From assembly GCA_958298945.1 (NCBI GenBank), contig OY282605.1:10067811-10131810 (forward strand): 64,000 nucleotides of DNA, read 5' to 3'. Positions 58,484-64,000 of the stretch are shown in pieces. The position numbers and the translations under genes are program-made. The stretch is from Atherix ibis. Taxonomy: Eukaryota; Arthropoda; Insecta; Diptera; Athericidae. Each line of letters starts with the position of its first letter. Positions within the stretch are counted from its first letter, which is position 1. The notes below the pieces were generated by a model that was not told the origin of the DNA, did not search any database, and saw only the letters and a list, made by a program, of their open reading frames with translations.

Positions 58484-59040
58484 TAATGTAAAGAATCCTT
58501 TTCCTGAACCTTTGAAGGACTTCTTTTTAAAAAATTGTCGAACCATACAAAGGCTTGCACTCGCTCCACATTTTCATAATTTCTGAATGTTGAAAGCTTT
58601 CCTGAGTGAGTTTCGTTTTTGTCACTGCTTCGAGGTCCTCTAAAAAAAGCTCCTCGGTTACATTCCATTAGATATCATTGATAGTGAAAAGTTGAGGTCC
58701 TTTCAACTGTTTTTTAATTTTAGAGAACAAATCAAATTGACATGGGCTTTGATAAAGTGGGGTCCTGACGAATCAAAAGAATCCTTTTTATAACAAAAAC
58801 TCATAGACGTGAGGCTTCGATAAAAAGAAATCCTTTTTATGAGCTTCCCAATGACTGCTTTATAAAGAAAGTCTGATTACATATTAGCCCATAATCGTTC
58901 CACATTTTTAAGTAAGCCTCCCTCTGTGAAAACTTGTGCTCTCCAATTATTTTCATTCAGAGGGACTTACAACAATATGCCATAAAGTTTTGCTTAATCA
59001 TTTACTGCTTCTCAGCCCTCCAAAAATTATTTATGTATGA

Positions 59041-59800
59041 AAAAATTGTGCTCCTAATACGAATATCCTCGTTGTAATTTTAAACTTGTCAATTCACCGA
59101 GTTTCACACAAATATTGATGGCACAGCGTTGCCCCAAAATTTACTGTTATATTTTTCATAACGCATTAAAAAAAACTCAATTTCTCTTACCACGATCTAT
59201 AGGATTGCGTTGTTGCCAAACGAGTTTTGTTAAGGGGAAGTTTGCATTGTTGCCAAATCGCTCTCTTTACATTTCTATCAAATTCTCTTATATAAAAAAT
59301 TATATTTTTATATGTAGATGACTTTAATTCTTTAAAAAACCATTTCCATAGTATAAATGAAAGAAAATTCCTTTTAGATTAATTAATTATTAATATTAAA
59401 GTGAAAAATTCACCATTAAAAAATTCACTATTTTAGTAGGTTAACTTATAGATTAATAAATTATTAACTTGTATAGTTGAAACCAAATTAAATATTTAAA
59501 ATTTTTAAAAATAAATATATATCAATTTTTGTCCTCTGATTTCAATTAATATAAATTCAATACCAAAATATATAGTTTTTTTTATTAAATTTTATATTTT
59601 AAAAAGGACAAAATGAATTTTACAATTATTATTAAATAATATTCTTACTTTTGGCACTGATGGAATTTTAAATATTTAATAAGTACCAAAAATATTAAAC
59701 AACTGTCATCATCAGCAGTTCTATCCAAATATTTGGGAAATGTTAATAACTTCATAAATTTTAATATGTCAATAGTCTTATTTGGTGGGAGAGCAGATTG
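59041..59800. other. AT-rich intergenic sequence, no gene seen
   Basis: No feature could be supported. Confidence 0.45.
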
Positions 59801-59851
59801 AAGGGGTAGAAATACTAGTATTCATGTGAGCTTGCTACACCCTTTTAGGTG

Positions 59852-60494
59852 GTATAGTAAATCTGATATGTTATGTGATATTTTCGAGTTTGAGGAAATC
59901 GGAATGAGAAATATGTTGTGGAATGGGATGGTATATATCCTTTTAATGGAGATTTTGGTAGATTTATATGACAATTTTCGATGGTAGAACGGGATGAATT
60001 CGTAGTCAAAGACTTAATAAGAAGGAGTGCGGCATTCGGCAATATCCTTTCACCTAAAGTAATTGCATATTGTATGAATTTGGACGTGCGTACGTGCGCG
60101 TATAATCCTAGCAAAGGTAATAATTTCGTTGGTATGTATTAGCAAAAGGTTTCCCTTGAGGCGAAGTTCGTTTGCGGATTCCGCTGTAGAACAACCCTTT
60201 TACGATCGTTTTCGGTTCAGTGATTCTACTACTCACCCGAATAATAGCATAAAATCTTGCCTGGAGTTATCTGTCCTGAACCAGGAAATGGAATACAGCT
60301 TTGAAAGTTGGTACGAATCGCTGACACGATACCTAGGCGTATATTACATACGAAAACACACCGTACGAGTGAAGTGCATTAATTTCCGCATGGATGATGA
60401 ATTTTCAATGCAATGCCCTCTGAAATCAGATGAAATGGCACGGTATATGACACTTATAGGTTTTACTATTGGAACAAATGCGATAGCAGAATAG
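59852..60494 (+). pseudogene. Unrecognised protein-coding remnant, three frames
   Basis: GC rises sharply here. Three plus-strand open blocks follow each other in different frames: about 59852-59990, 59981-60142 (ATG at 59981, 53 codons, ends TAG) and about 60129-60494 (no ATG at its start; ends TAG). The last block has mixed, non-repetitive composition with many charged and aromatic residues (for example SFESWYESLTRYLGVYYI), so it looks like genuine former coding sequence. AAAG/GTAATA at 60113-60122 resembles a splice donor, but the gap to the next frame (about 30 bases) is too short for a normal intron, so frameshifts are more likely. A decayed host gene or an endogenised foreign gene are both possible. 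I recognise no family. The 89-residue minus-strand frame (59845-60114) is probably an antisense shadow. Confidence 0.4.
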
Positions 60495-61660
60495 TTACAC
60501 CTTTCCAAATACGAGTGAACGTACCTCGTATTCTACTAAAGCAGCACTCCATAAAAATTTCCTAAGTAATTTTACCGCTAAATTTTCAACCCTTTTCTTA
60601 AATGTGTCTCAATGGATATCATTTAAATAAGAGTAGTTAATATAAGAAAGTCTAAGATCTCTCTGTACGCAACCAGGACTCAAACATATAGAATAACAAT
60701 ACCCCAGATGATAATTCAAATAAATCTTAATACATTTTAAAGGTATCATTTATGTCAACTTTTAAGCCCATTACCGTTTTTTGAAGAAAATTTCGAAAAA
60801 ATCAAAAATTTTCCCTTATTTTCGTCCTTGTAATATTAAAGAAATTTTTCTACAAAACTCTTTAAGAATGATTATTTTTTCATAAATTTCCAGACTAAAA
60901 TTTTAAACTTTTTTTTTTGTCTTTTCGAAATAAACTTTTATCGTTAATCCTTTTAAAAGTTTGTTTTTCATCTAAAAAGTGAAAAATTACCTATTTTGTA
61001 ATGTTCTAAATTTTAATTACGCAAAACTTTTAGACGCCAGACTAACATTAGAGCATGGACTGTAAAATACCGTCTAATGACTTTTGAAGTTCTTAAATGT
61101 CAGGAAAACAAGTCCGTTTAGGCTCGCTGTTGTCACATTGGATATTATTGCCTTGGGAAAACTTCACCCTCTAGAAAAAGGGTTGCATTCTAGCCACTTC
61201 TAACCGATATTAGTAGTTTTGGTTTATTGTAGTTTTTGTGTGAGGAAGAACGTGAACGTTTGTATTTGTTGTTTGCGTCTAAAACGATGTGTGTTTCTTC
61301 AAAATTTCTAATTTCTTGCAATAAAATGTAATTTCTACGAGCAGGAATGATGAACTGGAGCGTAAATTATGGAATGTTTCCATTTACAGGAAATGGTATT
61401 TGTTTTGGTATGTCAAATTTCTTAAGACTTAAATTTAAGTTTTTTTCTAGTCAAGTTTTCTTAACTTATATTGAAAAATTTCTTTTTTTTAGTTGATAAA
61501 ATTTAAGAAAATTTTAAATAAATTTTGTAGATAATTTTTTTTTTGTAGAAAAATCTAGAAATTTTATGTGAAAATAAAGAATTATTTTCGAATACGAATT
61601 CAGAGAAAATGGTGACAGATAAAATACAAAATCTACTGTAAGAGATCTTAGAAAATATGT
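60495..61660. other. Intergenic sequence, no gene seen
   Basis: No supported feature. 61020-61330 is less AT-rich but has no recognisable coding block. Confidence 0.45.
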
Positions 61661-61664
61661 ACAA

Positions 61665-64000
61665 CATTAAATAATAATAAAAAAATACACATAAATACAT
61701 AAAAATATTTCTAGGCTTTCAAAAAAAAAGTCTAAAATAAGGTAGGAGGTCTTAAAAATTAGTACATATAAATAATATTTTATAAAAATAAGTATAAATA
61801 CATAATAAATAAAAGTTTTGGGGATTCAAAAATACATTAAAAAAAATAAGAGGTTCCAAAAAATTAATATGTTAAATAGTAAAAAAATAAGCATACATAC
61901 ATAAGAATTTTGATCTTCCAAAAAATAGTCCAAATAGAGATAAGAGGTCCCAGAAAACTAATAGTAGAAATAATAAAAAAATAAGCGCAAATACATAAAA
62001 TTTTTGGGTATTTAAAAACATATCTAAATAAAAAGATGAGGTCCTAAAATCTATAATACTAATATTAAATAATAATAAAAAAAAATAAGCATAAATACAT
62101 AAGAATTTTGATCTTCCAAAAAATAGTCCAAAAAGAGATAAGAGGTCCCAAAAAACTAATAGTAGAAATAATAAAAAAATAAACGCAAATACATAAAATT
62201 TATGGGTATTCAAGAAAAGATAAGAGGTCCTAAAAAATAGTAGATTAAATAACTAAAAAAAATGATCATACATGAGATTTTTGGGCTTTCAAAAATATGT
62301 CCTTAAAAAGGCAAGAGGTCGTAAATATTTAATAGATGAAATTATAAAAAATATAAGCATACACGTAAATGCATAAGATTTTTGGGATTTCAAAAAAAGG
62401 CCTAAAAAGGAGATACGAGGTCCTTAACAATTAGTAGTTGAAATAATTTTAAAAAATAAGCCTAAATACATACGATTTTTGTACTTTCAAAAAAACATCT
62501 AAAAAAAAGATAAGAGGTCCCAAATATAGATTAATAATTAAATAATTTAAAAAAATTAGCATAAATACAAAAAATTTTTGGGCTTTCAAAAAAAAGTCTT
62601 AAAAAAATATCAGACGTCTTAAAAAAATAATAGATTAAATAATTAAAAAAATAAGCATAAATACGTAAGAATTTTGATCTTCCAAAAAAATAGTCCAAAA
62701 AGAGATAAGAGGTCCCAGAAAACTAATAGTAGAAATAATAAAAAACTAAACGCAAATACATAAAATTTATGGGTATTCAAGAAAAGATAAGCGGTCCTCT
62801 TGATCATACATGAGATTTTTGGGCTTTCAAAAAAATGTCCTAAAAAAGGCAAGAGGTCGTAAATATTTAATAGATGAAATTATAAAAAATATAAGCATAC
62901 ACGTAAATGCATAAGATTTTTGGGATTTCAAAAAAAAGGCCTAAGAAAGAGATACGAGGTCCTAAACAATTAGTAGTTGAAATAATTTAAAAAAATAAGC
63001 CTAAATACATACGATTTTTGCACTTTCAAAAAAACATCTAAAAAAAGATAAGAGGTCCCAAATATAGATTAATAATTAAATAATTTTAAAAAATTAGCAT
63101 AAATACAAATAATTTTTGGGCTTTCAAAAAAAGTCTTAAAAAAATATAAGAGGTCTTAAAAAAATAATAGATTAAATAATTAAAAAAATAAGCATAAATA
63201 CGTAAGAATTTTGATCTTCCAAAAAAATAGTCCAAAAAGAGATAAGAGGTCCCAGAAAACTAATAGTAGAAATAATAAAAAACTAAACGCAAATACATAA
63301 AATTTATGGGTATTCAAGAAAAGATAAGCGGTCCTCTTGATCATACATGAGATTTTTGGGCTTTCAAAAAAATGTCCTAAAAAAGGCAAGAGGTCGTAAA
63401 TATTTAATAGATGAAATTATAAAAAATATAAGCATACACGTAAATGCATAAGATTTTTGGGATTTCAAAAAAAAGGCCTAAGATAGAGATACGAGGTCCT
63501 AAACAATTAGTAGTTGAAATAATTTTAAAAAATAAGCCTAAATACATACGATTTTTGTACTTTCAAAAAAAAAACATCTAAAAAAAAGATAAGAGGTCCC
63601 AAATATAGATTAATAATTAAATAATTTAAAAAAATTAGCATAAATACAAAAAAACTTTGGGCTTTCAAAAAAAAGTCTAAAAAAATATCAGAGGTCTTAA
63701 AAAAATAATAGATTAAAAAATAAAAAAAATCAGCATAAATGCATGAGATTTTTGGACTTTCAAAAAAAAAATTTAAAGAAGAGATAAGAGGTCCTAAAAA
63801 AATTCATCGATTAAATAATTAAAAAAATAAGTGTAAATACATAAGATTTTGGCGCATTCAAAAAAATTTCTACAAAAATATAAGAGGTCCTAAAAAATTA
63901 ATAGATTAAATAATTTTAAAAAAAATAATTATAAATACATAAGATTTTTGGCATTTAAAATAACGTCCTAAAAAAAAGCAAGAGATCCTGAAAACAGATT
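61665..64000 (+). repeat. Satellite array of about 90-105-bp monomers running off the window
   Basis: Each monomer reads approximately AATAAGCATAAATACATAAG, ATTTTTGGGCTTTCAAAAAA, GTCCTAAAAAAGATAAGAGG, TCCTAAAAA, then an A/T stretch with TAGATTAAATAAT. The GAGGTC landmark recurs near 61748, 61849, 61943, 62037, 62139, 62224, 62315, 62407, 62512, 62706, 62849, 62955, 63049 and on to 63980. The minus-strand Phe/Leu-rich open frames are by-products of the repeat. Confidence 0.93.
62090..63730 (+). repeat. 537-bp higher-order repeat inside the satellite
   Basis: 62643-62852 is identical to 63180-63389, an offset of 537 bp. Flanking monomers keep the same order and private variants (for example GCGGTCCTCTTGATCATACA at both 62791 and 63328). 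A third, slightly longer copy begins near 62090 and lacks the deletion that removed about 29 bp in the other two. About three copies are visible. Confidence 0.88.

Larger units (their letters stand above)
55970..59040 (-). repeat. Tandem array of a mariner transposase 3' segment (about 300-450-bp units)
   Basis: At the left edge (56040-55970) the minus strand still shows the mariner tail YEK.KQRC and GNYFENDKID. To the right, units repeat without that tail. Equivalent positions lie near 56170, 56500, 56845 and 57297, and then 58714 after subtracting the inserted mariner C. Each unit decodes on the minus strand to a decayed SPDL.P.DFFLFPK.K..LKG block (for example FLFSEIKNDVKGFHIGTVG at about 56850-56795 and LICSLKLKNSLKGPQLFTI at about 58740-58690). 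It is followed by NVTEEL, SFQH and WSEC relics. Long stretches such as TTTCAAGGACTT, TTTATAAAGAA and ACAAAAACTCAT recur in order. The array is interrupted by a Mos1-type mariner at 57375-58483. Confidence 0.75.

Noticed and set aside
61872..63389. Repeated Phe/Leu-rich minus-strand open frames resembling membrane proteins
   Set aside because: They recur every 537 bp with the satellite and have no non-repetitive sequence. The hydrophobic look comes from A/T-rich repeats.

Overview
The window looks like a repeat-rich, very AT-rich stretch of an insect nuclear genome, most likely a fly or midge (Diptera). The evidence is the kinds of elements present: Mos1-type and DD41D mariner transposons, an R1-clade non-LTR retrotransposon, and an intronless trypsin gene with a short TATA/GATA promoter. 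There are no bacterial operons, CRISPR arrays or rRNA, and I saw no tRNA. The species is an inference and could be wrong.

Only one convincing host gene was found: a secreted trypsin-like serine protease on the minus strand (19071-19838). It has a signal peptide, an R/IVGG activation site, a complete H/D/S triad, trypsin-type Asp189 and three disulfide pairs. A TATA box and three GATA motifs lie just upstream, which fits a midgut digestive enzyme. Two other stretches with raised GC (23.4-24.2 kb and 59.85-60.49 kb) look coding-like or formerly coding but were not recognised.

The rest is a layered record of mobile DNA. (1) Three Mos1/mauritiana-type mariner copies (9.95-11.2, 20.9-22.2 and 57.4-58.5 kb) are all inactivated, and two of them share one frameshift. 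(2) There are about eight DD41D mariner copies (0.15-1.05, 1.59-2.50, 17.4-18.1, 25.0-25.4, 40.4-41.6, 42.2-43.2, 43.7-44.9 and 53.5-54.0 kb) in several subfamilies, some with substituted catalytic Asp. (3) Other D34D mariner remnants lie at 7.84-8.56, 16.3-16.6, 43.2-43.56 and 6.1-7.1 kb. At 55.97-59.04 kb the 3' coding part of one has become a roughly 330-bp tandem array. (4) Non-LTR reverse transcriptase remnants lie at 5.3-5.8, 6.27-6.94 (R1 clade, with target-site duplication and poly(A)), 13.3-14.5, 26.6-27.3 and 52.6-53.4 kb.

Satellite-like DNA fills much of the right half. From 29.7 to 41.9 kb is a heavily decayed, roughly 320-bp periodic family whose only well-kept part is a core around AGATGGCGC, similar to the CTCF site. 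From 48.36 to 51.9 kb is a tandem array of about 160-220 bp monomers with alternating CACGTG and CACTTG types, homogeneous in the middle and decayed to the right. From 61.66 kb to the window end is a roughly 90-105 bp monomer array with a 537-bp higher-order repeat. The picture fits a gene-poor, heterochromatin-like region with one embedded digestive-enzyme gene.
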